Positions 55,027-63,852 of a stretch of 64,000 nt of DNA are shown piece by piece. The stretch spans positions 1-64,000 of the forward strand of contig JAPLDF010000041.1 of NCBI GenBank assembly GCA_026391835.1. The letters are read 5' to 3'. Within the stretch, counting starts at the first letter, position 1; every line of letters begins with the position of its first letter. Below the pieces are notes generated by a model. That model did not search any database. It saw nothing but the letters and a program-made list of their open reading frames with translations, and had not been told where the DNA came from. A program made the translations under genes and the position numbers. This DNA is from Bacteroidota bacterium. Lineage in GTDB: Bacteria; Bacteroidota; Bacteroidia; Bacteroidales; FEN-979.

Positions 55027-57591
55027 ATGACAATGAAAACAAATAACCGAACTTTTACCCTGTTTGCTCCTCCGGCATTATGGATGGCACTTATTGCCAT
55101 TGCAACTTTTATTGCTTACTTCCCGGCTTTAAATGGAACTTTCACCAATTGGGATGACATGGTTTATGTTGGAGGCAACCCTTACATAAAATCATTATCC
55201 GCCAAGAATCTCGTGGCAATGTTTTCCGAGAATTATATGGGGAATTACCACCCGTTGGCGATGTTGTCGCTTGCAATTGATTACCAGATAAATAAATTCG
55301 ATCCGGTTGTTTTTCATCTGACAAATATCCTCATCCACATCATAAATTCCATGTTGGTTCTGCTGGTCCTTAAACGGCTCACAGGGAAGCTCCAGCTGGC
55401 AGTTATTGCCGCATTGCTTTTCGGCGTGCATGCTCTTCATGTTGAATCTGTTGCCTGGATTTCGGAACGAAAAGATGTGCTCTACACCTGTTTTTATCTT
55501 CTATCGCTTTACAGCTATGTCAGGTATGTCCCCGGCAGGGATAAAATGTGGTTTGGATTAAGTCTCCTGTTCTTTCTCCTTTCGTGCTTGTCGAAAGGGC
55601 AGGCGGTAACCCTGGCAGTGACATTGTTTCTGGTTGATGTTTTTATGGGACGGAAATGGACGGAATTGAAAATCCTGGTCGAAAAAGTTCCTTTTCTGAT
55701 ACTGGCTTTGATTTTTGGTATTGTGGCATTTCGTGCACAGGCGGGTGCTGATGCAACCATTATGGCAAATTTCCCGATCCAGCAGCGGGTGGCTTTTGCC
55801 TCTTATGGCCTGGTCATGTATATCCTTAAACTTTTTTATCCTTTTACACTGTCAGTGTATTACCCCTATCCTATCCTGGGAAATGTAGGCGAAGTGCCCT
55901 TCATCTATTGGTTGTGCATTCTGCCTGCCCTTGCGTTCGTTGTTGCACTCATTCTTTCGTGGAAAAGATCCAAACCTCTTTTTTTCGGACTCGGGTTTTT
56001 CCTGTTGAATATTGTCCTCCTTCTGCAACTCTTACCTGTTGGCCGCGCCATCATGGCCGACCGTTATGCCTATATTCCGTCGATTGGCTACTTCTTCCTT
56101 GTTGGGTATTATCTCACCGACCGAAAATATATCAAATCGGAAAAAGCAACCTGGGGTATTGTAGCTGTTTATGCGCTCATTCTGATATTCCTGACATTTC
56201 AGCAAAGCAAGGTATGGCGTAATTCCGACACTTTATGGAGCGATTGCATTGAAAAAAACGCGCGAGTTCCGGTTGCCTGGTATAACCGCGGCAATACCCG
56301 GATGGATTCAGCCAATTATAAAGGTGCCATTGCTGACTATACAGAATGTGTCAACCTTGATGCTACATTCTGGCGGGCATACATCAACAGGGGCCATGCG
56401 CGCAGTATGGAAAAAGATTACCTCGGATCGATTGCAGATTTCGACGCAACACTCAGGTTCGATTCAACCGTTGTCAATGCCTATATAAACAGGGCAGTAT
56501 CGCGGAAGATGCTGCAGGATTATGACAATTCTTTAAAAGATTACAACATAGCCATCCGGCTTAAACCGGAGCAACTTGAACTCTATACCAGCCGGGCGAG
56601 TCTGAAGTCGGACATGAAGGATTATGATGGCGCCCTCAGTGATTTGAACCTGGCACTGAAAATAGATCCAAAGTATACCTCCGCCTACACAAACCGGGCA
56701 GCCGTGAAGAAGACAATGAAGGACCTGGCAGGAGCGCTGGCGGATTATAATACAGCCATAGAACTTGATCCCAAGAACAGCGAGTTTTATAACAACCGTG
56801 GAAACCTGAAATTCCAGCTGGATGATTCCCAGGGTGCCATTGACGATTATACCACAAGTATCCGAATTAGCCCGAAAGATTTTCTTGGGTATAAAAACCG
56901 TGGTGCTGTGAGGTTTTCGCGAAAACTCTATACAGAGGCCCTTGCAGATTTAACCGAAGCAATCGGGTTAAGTCCGAAATCAGGCGATCTTTATTATACC
57001 AGGTCACTGGTAAAAAAGGCGATGAATGACCTTGCAGGAGCTAAAGCGGACTATACGAAAGCCGCTGAACTTGACCCAAATTATGCTGCCGAAGGATTTA
57101 TGAAAAACATTGGGATTTCAGCAGGGGAAATGCCCGGACTACAGCCTGCACAAATGAATAAACAGGCCATGTTAATGGAATCTTCGGGAAGGGTGCAGGA
57201 CGCCATCGTACTTTACAAGAAGGCTCTTGGTGTAAAGCCGGATTTCCCGGAAGCATGGTATAACCTTGGCAATGCATATGGAAAAACCAGGCAATTCGGT
57301 GAAGCCATGAACTGCCTGAACAATGCCATCAGGTACAAAAGCGATTATGTGCAGGCGTTATCAAGCAGGGGGATCGCCTATGCCAGCATGGGAAAAACCG
57401 ACCTGGCGATCAGCGACCTCAGTGCAGCCATCAAAGGAGACCCCACCTATGCCATAGCCTACTTTAACAGGGCTCTGGTTTATCTCAATTCTGGTAAACG
57501 TGACCTTGCCTGTTCCGACCTCCAGAAGGCTGTCAAAATGGGATATAATGCGGCTTACCCGATTTATAAGAAAGAATGCCAGGGGAAATAG
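55027..57591 (+). CDS. TMTC-like GT-C glycosyltransferase with an extended TPR array (copy 7)
   Basis: An 854-residue protein, the largest of the seven. It has FTNWDDMVYVGGNPYIK in loop 1, HALHVESVAWISERKDV in loop 2, and SKGQAVTLAVTLFLVDV. The membrane domain ends near residue 390. The rest is a long array of about 12 TPR units (AWYNRGNTRMDSANYKGAIADY and relatives), roughly twice that of the other copies. A long TPR superhelix could hold a large repetitive substrate such as the SprB array, but that is inference. It starts at MTMKTNNRTF, and the second methionine (MKTNNRTF) may be the true start. The YfhO gene follows. Confidence 0.86.
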   Translation: MTMKTNNRTFTLFAPPALWMALIAIATFIAYFPALNGTFTNWDDMVYVGGNPYIKSLSAKNLVAMFSENYMGNYHPLAMLSLAIDYQINKFDPVVFHLTNILIHIINSMLVLLVLKRLTGKLQLAVIAALLFGVHALHVESVAWISERKDVLYTCFYLLSLYSYVRYVPGRDKMWFGLSLLFFLLSCLSKGQAVTLAVTLFLVDVFMGRKWTELKILVEKVPFLILALIFGIVAFRAQAGADATIMANFPIQQRVAFASYGLVMYILKLFYPFTLSVYYPYPILGNVGEVPFIYWLCILPALAFVVALILSWKRSKPLFFGLGFFLLNIVLLLQLLPVGRAIMADRYAYIPSIGYFFLVGYYLTDRKYIKSEKATWGIVAVYALILIFLTFQQSKVWRNSDTLWSDCIEKNARVPVAWYNRGNTRMDSANYKGAIADYTECVNLDATFWRAYINRGHARSMEKDYLGSIADFDATLRFDSTVVNAYINRAVSRKMLQDYDNSLKDYNIAIRLKPEQLELYTSRASLKSDMKDYDGALSDLNLALKIDPKYTSAYTNRAAVKKTMKDLAGALADYNTAIELDPKNSEFYNNRGNLKFQLDDSQGAIDDYTTSIRISPKDFLGYKNRGAVRFSRKLYTEALADLTEAIGLSPKSGDLYYTRSLVKKAMNDLAGAKADYTKAAELDPNYAAEGFMKNIGISAGEMPGLQPAQMNKQAMLMESSGRVQDAIVLYKKALGVKPDFPEAWYNLGNAYGKTRQFGEAMNCLNNAIRYKSDYVQALSSRGIAYASMGKTDLAISDLSAAIKGDPTYAIAYFNRALVYLNSGKRDLACSDLQKAVKMGYNAAYPIYKKECQGK

Positions 57592-57620
57592 AAAGCAAAA
57601 TACCGAAGATAAAATTTATT

Positions 57621-60098
57621 ATGAAGCAAAGACCTATACATAAAACACCAAATAAACCGGCTGCAAAGCCCTCTGATAAAAAGGACACCAAAAGAGCGAT
57701 TGCCAAACCATTTTTTCTTGACGCTTACATGGAAAAATACGGTCTGTGGATCACCCTTGGAATTGTTTCTCTCCTGATCCTGATTATTTTTTTCGATTTC
57801 ATCATCGGGAATAAATACTATTTGTTTAAAGATATCGGAAGTGATACCATCAATACGTTCTATCCGCACTTTATTTACCTCCACAAATATCTCAGAACCG
57901 AAGGGTTTCCGCTGTGGGCATTCGCACAGGGCATGGGGCAGAACATCATGGCCGGGAGTATCAATAACCCGTTTTATTGGATAATCTTTTTGGGTGACGG
58001 GGATTCGATCGCCTACAGGATCATCTGGATGGAGGTTGTGAAGATTATCCTGACAGGCTTTTTTATCTATAATTTTTTCAAATTATGGGGACTGAAGCCC
58101 GTTGCGATCATTATAGGAACCCTTTTATACTGTTTCAGCGGATTGATGATTGTTGGCGGAGGCTGGTACATCTTTTCCACCGAGGCATGCTACCTGGCCC
58201 TGTTACTCCTGGCTTTTGAAAAACTTTACCAACAAAATTCCTGGTATCTTTTCCCCATCTCGATCGCACTGATAGCTGCGGTTCAGCCATTTAACCTTTT
58301 CCTGTATGGCATATTCTTTATTCTGTATTTCCTGATGAGGCATTTTACCTCCGACAATCCTTCCTGGAAAAAATTCATTAATGTGGTGCTTCAGATGGCC
58401 GGATGCAGTTTGCTGGGGTTGCTTATCAGCAGTTTCTTTTTCTGGTCAAGCATGCAGATGTTGCTTGACAGCCCGAGAGTTGGCGGCCACTCCGGGTTAT
58501 TTGACAAACTGATGGCCACTTCCGTGTTCTCCTTCGGTGACCACAACCATAATACTGCGGCCATTTTGCGGTTTTTCTCAAATGATTTCCTGGGAAACGG
58601 ATCAAACTACAGGGGATGGTATAATTACCTGGAAGCACCTCTTGTGTATACAGGATTACTCCCTTTGCTGTTAATGCCACAGGTTTTTTTCCTGACCAGC
58701 AGGAAAAAGGCACTCTTTTTCGGGCTGTTTTTCTTTATTTTAATTTTCCCGGTCATTTTCCCCTATTTCAGATATGCCTTATGGCTTTTTAGCGGTGATT
58801 ATTACCGGGGCTTTTCATTGTTTGTTGGCCTGGCGTTTTTATTTCTTACCCTGTTTTCCATCAATGAAATCGTGGGAACCAGGAAGATCAACCTACTTGT
58901 CCTTCTTGGCACATTCGCAATCCTTATGGTATTGCTATATTACCCATACCAGAATGCAGGACAGATTATTGACAAAGGAATTCAGTCGACCGTACGTAAC
59001 TTCCTTGTGATTTATACGCTGTTCCTGTGCTTATATTACTTTGACAGTTACAAATCATACCTGAATTTACTGCTGGTACTCATCGTGTTTATCGAACTGG
59101 GTTCGGGCAATTACACCAGTCTTAACAAGCGCTCAGTGCTCACAAAGCAGGAATCCAGGCAAAAAACCGGTTACAATGATTACACACTGGAGGCAACGGC
59201 ATATCTTAATTCGACTGACAAACAATTTTTCAGGGTTCACAAAGATTTTACGGCAAGCCCGGCTGTTCATACCAGTTTCAATGACGGAAAAGCGCAGGGA
59301 TTCAATGGGACGATGGTATATGACTCATTCAATCAAAAATACTACATATTGTTTCTTGAGGAGATGGGGATTATTACCAGGGGGAAGGAAACCCAAAGCC
59401 GTTGGGCGATTGGATTTGCAAACAGGCCGATCCTTCAAAACCTTGCAAGTACAAAGTATAGCCTGACCAAAGGGCCGGCATCCCGGTTCATGATGTTCAA
59501 GTATGACTCTGTCACGCTTTTCGGGGATGTCAAGGTACTCAAAAACAAATACTTCCTTCCACTGGGCTTTACGTATGACAGATATATCCTGAGGGACAGC
59601 TTTTCAAGAGTTTCTTCCGCGAAAAAAGATTACATTCTGCAACAGGCATTTGTTGCCGACAGTCCTGTCGACAAGCGATACGCCGGTTTCAAGCAGTACA
59701 TGTTGCGTGACACAGCCATTAATTATACATTCGAAACCTATTATAAAGATGTAACAAATCTTAAAAAGGACACCCTTGCAATAACCAGTTTCAGCCAAAA
59801 TAAAATAAAAGGAACAATTGATCTGGATTCAGCCAGGCTGCTATTTCTCAGTATCCCGTTTGATAAGGGCTGGCATGCCAGGATCGACGGGAAAGAAGTC
59901 AAACCTTTGGTTTGCAGTATCGGGTTCATCGGGTTATTCATCGAAGCCGGCAAACATGAAGTAGAACTGTTTTATTCACCTCCCTATTTTTTCCTCACCC
60001 TGATGTTAACCTTTGGGGGTATTTTTATTTATTTTGGATTGCTGGGATTGAACAGAATTATGAAGAATAAAAAAAAGGAAAAAGAGTTTGCTGATTAG
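57621..60098 (+). CDS. YfhO family membrane protein (GT-C-like)
   Basis: An 825-residue protein from the ATG at 57621. The track start at 57576 overlaps the previous gene by 16 bases and adds 15 residues. It has about 12-13 membrane helices. The loop after the first is DIGSDTINTFYPHFIYL, followed by GFPLWAFAQGMGQNIMAGSINNPFYW, the YfhO signature. The large C-terminal extracytoplasmic domain ends with SIPFDKGWHARIDGKEV, typical of the family. YfhO proteins are GT-C-like, and in Bacillus YfhO acts in glucosylation of teichoic acid. Here it probably transfers a polyprenyl-phosphate sugar to a surface polymer or protein. It probably shares an operon with TMTC copy 7. Confidence 0.88.
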   Translation: MKQRPIHKTPNKPAAKPSDKKDTKRAIAKPFFLDAYMEKYGLWITLGIVSLLILIIFFDFIIGNKYYLFKDIGSDTINTFYPHFIYLHKYLRTEGFPLWAFAQGMGQNIMAGSINNPFYWIIFLGDGDSIAYRIIWMEVVKIILTGFFIYNFFKLWGLKPVAIIIGTLLYCFSGLMIVGGGWYIFSTEACYLALLLLAFEKLYQQNSWYLFPISIALIAAVQPFNLFLYGIFFILYFLMRHFTSDNPSWKKFINVVLQMAGCSLLGLLISSFFFWSSMQMLLDSPRVGGHSGLFDKLMATSVFSFGDHNHNTAAILRFFSNDFLGNGSNYRGWYNYLEAPLVYTGLLPLLLMPQVFFLTSRKKALFFGLFFFILIFPVIFPYFRYALWLFSGDYYRGFSLFVGLAFLFLTLFSINEIVGTRKINLLVLLGTFAILMVLLYYPYQNAGQIIDKGIQSTVRNFLVIYTLFLCLYYFDSYKSYLNLLLVLIVFIELGSGNYTSLNKRSVLTKQESRQKTGYNDYTLEATAYLNSTDKQFFRVHKDFTASPAVHTSFNDGKAQGFNGTMVYDSFNQKYYILFLEEMGIITRGKETQSRWAIGFANRPILQNLASTKYSLTKGPASRFMMFKYDSVTLFGDVKVLKNKYFLPLGFTYDRYILRDSFSRVSSAKKDYILQQAFVADSPVDKRYAGFKQYMLRDTAINYTFETYYKDVTNLKKDTLAITSFSQNKIKGTIDLDSARLLFLSIPFDKGWHARIDGKEVKPLVCSIGFIGLFIEAGKHEVELFYSPPYFFLTLMLTFGGIFIYFGLLGLNRIMKNKKKEKEFAD

Positions 60099-60165
60099 CC
60101 AATAGCTGCCAATAAGCATTTTTCATTCTTATCATGTTGTTTTTTTATTTTAAATTTGTCTAAAT

Positions 60166-60173
60166 TATCTTTG
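60166..60173 (+). promoter_or_regulatory. -7 box (TATCTTTG) for the sugar/acyl-transfer operon
   Basis: TATCTTTG fits TAnnTTTG and lies 26 bases before the ATG at 60199. The candidate TTGs are too far or too near, so the -33 element is uncertain. Confidence 0.45.
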
Positions 60174-60198
60174 CAACAAAGAATTAACCTGGTTAACA

Positions 60199-60597
60199 AT
60201 GCAAGCGCAGATTGTACAACTTCCAAAATTTGAAGATCCGAGGGGAAATCTCTCTTTCCTTGAGGAGGAAAAACATATTCCGTTTACTATTGAAAGGGTT
60301 TACTGGATTTATGATGTTCCAGGCGGGCAGGTGCGCGGGGGGCATGCTTTTAAAGTTCAGCAGGAGTTGATCATAGCCCTTTCGGGCAGTTTTGACGTGG
60401 AAGTTGACGGAGGTACAGGGAAACAGGTTTTCTCATTAAACAGGTCGTATTACGGGCTCTATTTACCACCTGGTTTGTGGAGGCGCATGCAAAACTTCTC
60501 AACCAATTCACTGGCATTGGTATTGAGTTCTACCCCTTTTAACGAGGATGACTATATTCGTGACTACCAGGAATTTTTAAAATTCAGGCAATCATGA
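60199..60597 (+). CDS. FdtA/WxcM-like sugar ketoisomerase cupin (copy 1, altered active site)
   Basis: A 132-residue cupin of the FdtA/QdtA type (dTDP-4-keto-6-deoxyglucose 3,4-ketoisomerase). Family markers are FEDPRGNLSF, VYWIYDVPGGQVRGGHA, LIIALSGSFDVEVD, and YYGLYLPPGLWRRM. The catalytic His pair of the family is normally HAH, but here the motif is RGGHAFKVQQ, so the second His is Phe. It may therefore be inactive, altered, or act as a partner of the adjacent full copy. It overlaps that copy by four bases (ATGA). Confidence 0.82.
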   Translation: MQAQIVQLPKFEDPRGNLSFLEEEKHIPFTIERVYWIYDVPGGQVRGGHAFKVQQELIIALSGSFDVEVDGGTGKQVFSLNRSYYGLYLPPGLWRRMQNFSTNSLALVLSSTPFNEDDYIRDYQEFLKFRQS

Positions 60598-61016
60598 GAA
60601 GGCCAACTGTATATGATTGCAGCATCATAACGCTTGCCAGTATTAAAAACCGGGCTGGTAACATCACGCCAATAACCAACAACACCGAAATCCCATTTGC
60701 AGTAAAGCGGATTTTTTATATTTATGACATACCGGGAGGCGCTGATCGCGGTGCACATGCTCACAAACAATGCCATCAATTCCTCATTGCTGCCAGCGGC
60801 AGTTTTGAAATAGAGCTGAACGACGGCATTGTACGGCGAACAGTAATGCTTAACCGGCCATACTTCGGGCTCCATATCCCTCCTGGTATCTGGGCAGCCG
60901 AAAAAGGCTTTTCTTCCGGGACAGTTTGCCTCGTGCTGACATCGGAAAAATTCCGGGAAGATGATTATATCAGGGATTATAAAGAATACATAAGGTATGT
61001 CGGGAATTGTGATTGA
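60594..61016 (+). CDS. FdtA/WxcM-like sugar 3,4-ketoisomerase cupin (copy 2)
   Basis: A 140-residue paralogue of the preceding gene with the intact motif RGAHAHKQCHQFLIAASG and IPPGIWAAEKGF. The family converts dTDP-6-deoxy-D-xylo-4-hexulose to the 3-keto isomer on the way to 3-amino-3,6-dideoxy sugars such as Fuc3NAc or Qui3NAc. An aminotransferase (FdtB) should follow but is not in the window. It overlaps the GNAT gene by 20 bases. Confidence 0.88.
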   Translation: MRRPTVYDCSIITLASIKNRAGNITPITNNTEIPFAVKRIFYIYDIPGGADRGAHAHKQCHQFLIAASGSFEIELNDGIVRRTVMLNRPYFGLHIPPGIWAAEKGFSSGTVCLVLTSEKFREDDYIRDYKEYIRYVGNCD

Positions 61017-61530
61017 AAAATATGGCATTATTCTCAGAACAGTTGAAGAGGATGACGCTGAGTTCATTGTCAGGTTGCGCACCAACGAACGTCTCGGCCG
61101 GTACATTTCATTGACATCATCTGATGTTGAAAAGCAAAAAGCCTGGACACGGGATTACCTGGTCAGGGAAAACAATGGACTGGAGTATTACTTTCTTTGT
61201 GTTGACAAAGATGGCAACCGGTATGGCACTTACCGTATTTATGACATCCGGCCCGGAAGTTTCGTTTGTGGAAGTTGGATTTTTGACGAAGCCTCTCCCA
61301 AAGATTATGCAATAAAAACTGAAATACTTTCAAAAGAATTTGCTTTCGAAAAAACAAAGGCTGCTTTTTTTTACGGCGAAAACAGAAAGGATAATAAAAA
61401 AGTCAACCGTTATAATTTAACCTATCAGCCGGAGTTGATAGGTTCTGATGAACTTAATTACTATTATAAATTCACACGGGCCAATTTTGAAAAGACCTCC
61501 TCAAGGCTTCTGGCCTTGCTGAATTACTGA
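60997..61530 (+). CDS. GNAT-like N-acetyltransferase
   Basis: A 177-residue protein with the N-terminal GNAT pattern (GIILRTVEEDDAEFIVRLRTNE) and later GTYRIYDIRPGSFVCGSWIFDE, where beta strand 4 and the acyl-CoA loop are expected. The Arg/Gly-x-Gly/Ala signature is not clean, so the assignment rests on fold-like features and context. Its 20-base overlap with the ketoisomerase gene is strong evidence of one operon. It probably N-acylates the 3-amino sugar. Confidence 0.7.
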   Translation: MSGIVIEKYGIILRTVEEDDAEFIVRLRTNERLGRYISLTSSDVEKQKAWTRDYLVRENNGLEYYFLCVDKDGNRYGTYRIYDIRPGSFVCGSWIFDEASPKDYAIKTEILSKEFAFEKTKAAFFYGENRKDNKKVNRYNLTYQPELIGSDELNYYYKFTRANFEKTSSRLLALLNY

Positions 61531-61541
61531 TATTCACCCTT

Positions 61542-63071
61542 ATGCAGAAAAATGTCATAGAATACTTTGAAAAAAACGTTCGGTTGTATCCCGAACGCAT
61601 CGCGGTGATTGACGGGGAGAAAAGTATTACGTTTAACCAGTTGAACATACTTGTAAAATCACTTGCATTCAAACTGACAGGCTCAATCAGGGAGGAATGC
61701 AATAAACCGGTTGCCGTATTTCTTCCTAAAAGTATCGGAAGCGTCGTGGCTGACCTTGCCATCATTTATAGCAGCAACCTTTATATGAATCTCGACACAA
61801 AGTCGCCGGATTCACGAATAAGGAATGTCCTTGACCTGATTCAGCCTGCACTGATCATCACAGATAACAACAATGTTGATAAAGTAGTATCTATCTCAGG
61901 AGATTTCAGCATTGTCAACCTTGATGAATTCAATGAAGATCAACTGTACAGTGAAGAATTCCTGATGAACAGGTTAGAACAGTTAACAGATACCGATCCG
62001 CTGTGCATCATTAACACTTCAGGCTCCACAGGTACACCCAAAGGGGTGGTGTTAAATCACAGGAGTTTCATTGATTTTACCGAATGGGCCATCGAAACCC
62101 TTAAGATTGGTGATGCTGAAATTATAGGCTCCCTCTCGCCCCTGGTTTTCGATATTTACAGTTTTGAGTTGTGCATGCTCATGGCCAAAGGCAGCACCAT
62201 CGTATTGATCCAGGACAATTTATCTGCATTTCCTGCAGCAATATTGCAACTGATGCAGGAGAAACAGGTTTCCTTTATTTTTTGGGTACCCACCATCATG
62301 GTCAATGTGGCCAATATGGACCTGCTGCGCAAAATCCCCCTGCCAAGCCTGAAAACAGTATGGTTTGCGGGAGAAGTTTTCCCCACAAAACAATTCAATT
62401 ACTGGCAAAAACATCTTCCGGGTGCCATGTTTGTCAACCTGTATGGCCCGATTGAAATAACGCTCGATTGCACCTATTTCATCGTTGACCGCGAATTGAA
62501 AGACGAAGAGCCTATCCCGATAGGATTCCCTTGCAGAAACACAGATATCCTGATATTAAACGGGCACAATAAAAAAGCGGCTGTCAATGAAGAAGGAGAG
62601 CTTTGCGTGCGCGGAACTTCACTTGCAATGGGGTACTATAACAACCCGGAAAAGACAGCAACTGCCTTTGTGCAGAATCCCCTCAATACGTCCTATCCTG
62701 AAATCATTTACCGGACGGGTGACCTCGTTTATAAAAACGAACGAAACGAAATTATTTTTAAAGGGCGAAAAGACACCTTGATTAAACACCTGGGCTACAG
62801 GATAGAATTAGGCGAGATTGAGCATGTCATCATCAACACCCTGAAACTGGTCGAAAATGGCTGTATTGTGTATAACTTCACCAAAAAGGAGATCATCCTG
62901 TTTTATGAAGCACAACATGACATACCGGTTGCGGAGATTAGAAAAGCTATTGCCATGGCATTTCCCAAGTATATGATTCCAGGTACTTATATCAGGATGG
63001 AGGAACTGCCGCGAAATACAAATGGAAAAATTGACAGGTTGTTCCTGAACAACAAGGTAAACCACAATTAA
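61542..63071 (+). CDS. NRPS-like adenylation (AMP-binding) enzyme
   Basis: A 509-residue ANL-superfamily enzyme. Core motifs are in order: A3 INTSGSTGTPKGVVLNH (~165-181), A4 PLVFDIYSFELCM (~202), A5 FVNLYGPIEITLDC (~300), A7 YRTGDLVYKN, A8 GRKDTLIKHLGYRIELGEIE and A10 RNTNGKIDR. Asp in the A4 FD motif is typical of alpha-amino-acid substrates. The A5 element has GPIE in place of the usual GPTE. It lacks carrier and condensation domains, so it must load a free carrier protein, presumably the ACP gene downstream at 63853. The substrate is unknown. Confidence 0.9.
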   Translation: MQKNVIEYFEKNVRLYPERIAVIDGEKSITFNQLNILVKSLAFKLTGSIREECNKPVAVFLPKSIGSVVADLAIIYSSNLYMNLDTKSPDSRIRNVLDLIQPALIITDNNNVDKVVSISGDFSIVNLDEFNEDQLYSEEFLMNRLEQLTDTDPLCIINTSGSTGTPKGVVLNHRSFIDFTEWAIETLKIGDAEIIGSLSPLVFDIYSFELCMLMAKGSTIVLIQDNLSAFPAAILQLMQEKQVSFIFWVPTIMVNVANMDLLRKIPLPSLKTVWFAGEVFPTKQFNYWQKHLPGAMFVNLYGPIEITLDCTYFIVDRELKDEEPIPIGFPCRNTDILILNGHNKKAAVNEEGELCVRGTSLAMGYYNNPEKTATAFVQNPLNTSYPEIIYRTGDLVYKNERNEIIFKGRKDTLIKHLGYRIELGEIEHVIINTLKLVENGCIVYNFTKKEIILFYEAQHDIPVAEIRKAIAMAFPKYMIPGTYIRMEELPRNTNGKIDRLFLNNKVNHN

Positions 63072-63084
63072 CTTGTTTTCAAAA

Positions 63085-63846
63085 ATGAAAGTTGTTTTTG
63101 TCCAAGAGGAAGATGCCGTTTTGAATCACCATATCAGCCGGATCATAAACCTGAAACCGGTTTTATCAAACTATTTCGTTAAGGATCTGACCGGTTTTGA
63201 ATATTTCATGACTGAGAAAAGCATTATTCTACGAAAAAAGTATGATGATTTTTACAGGGTTTACATTATTACCACGGATATCAGTGAAATTGAAGTAATT
63301 TTATCTGATCTCGACGGAAAGAATGCCATAAATATTCCCGCAAAGGGTGAAATCGATGCGTGGAACAACCTTCTTTCGCTGTGTGGGTATGATCTTATTG
63401 GCGTGTATGAAAGATATTATAATCCGAACACAGAACCCGGAGAAGGGTTTACAGCCAGTTTCGCCGGTCCTGATGATTTTGAAAAGATCAAATCCATGAT
63501 GTACGGATATTTTAATCCAATGACAGACTGGCTGCCGACCGATGACATGTTGCAAAAAATGATACAAAACAACCAGGTTATTGTAAATGTGAAGCATCTT
63601 GAATTATCGGGTTTTTTTATTTATACATTTGAAGGAAAAAAATGCTATTTGAACTGCTGGTACGATAACAGCGGGGACGGTTTATACCTCTTGTACAATG
63701 TTTATGCATTGATGAAGATGAAAGATATCAGGTATTCCTATTTTTGGGTAAATGCCACAAACAATTATGTAACGAAGATTCATACCCTGCTTGGCTCAAG
63801 GCCGGATGGATTGAAAGACTATACCTTTTATAAACAAACTAACTGA
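63085..63846 (+). CDS. GNAT-like protein of the acyl-transfer operon
   Basis: A 253-residue protein from the ATG at 63085. The track start at 63073 is a TTG two bases after the previous stop, so the ATG is preferred. The C-terminal half resembles a GNAT fold: GFTASFAGPDDFEKIKSMM, then DWLPTDDMLQKMIQNNQVIV, GFFIYTFEGKKCYLNCWY and YFWVNATNNYVTKIHTLLGS. The N-terminal half is not recognised. In position between an adenylating enzyme and an ACP, it is a candidate for the transfer of an ACP-bound acyl or aminoacyl group. That is inference. Confidence 0.62.
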   Translation: MKVVFVQEEDAVLNHHISRIINLKPVLSNYFVKDLTGFEYFMTEKSIILRKKYDDFYRVYIITTDISEIEVILSDLDGKNAINIPAKGEIDAWNNLLSLCGYDLIGVYERYYNPNTEPGEGFTASFAGPDDFEKIKSMMYGYFNPMTDWLPTDDMLQKMIQNNQVIVNVKHLELSGFFIYTFEGKKCYLNCWYDNSGDGLYLLYNVYALMKMKDIRYSYFWVNATNNYVTKIHTLLGSRPDGLKDYTFYKQTN

Positions 63847-63852
63847 TGTATT

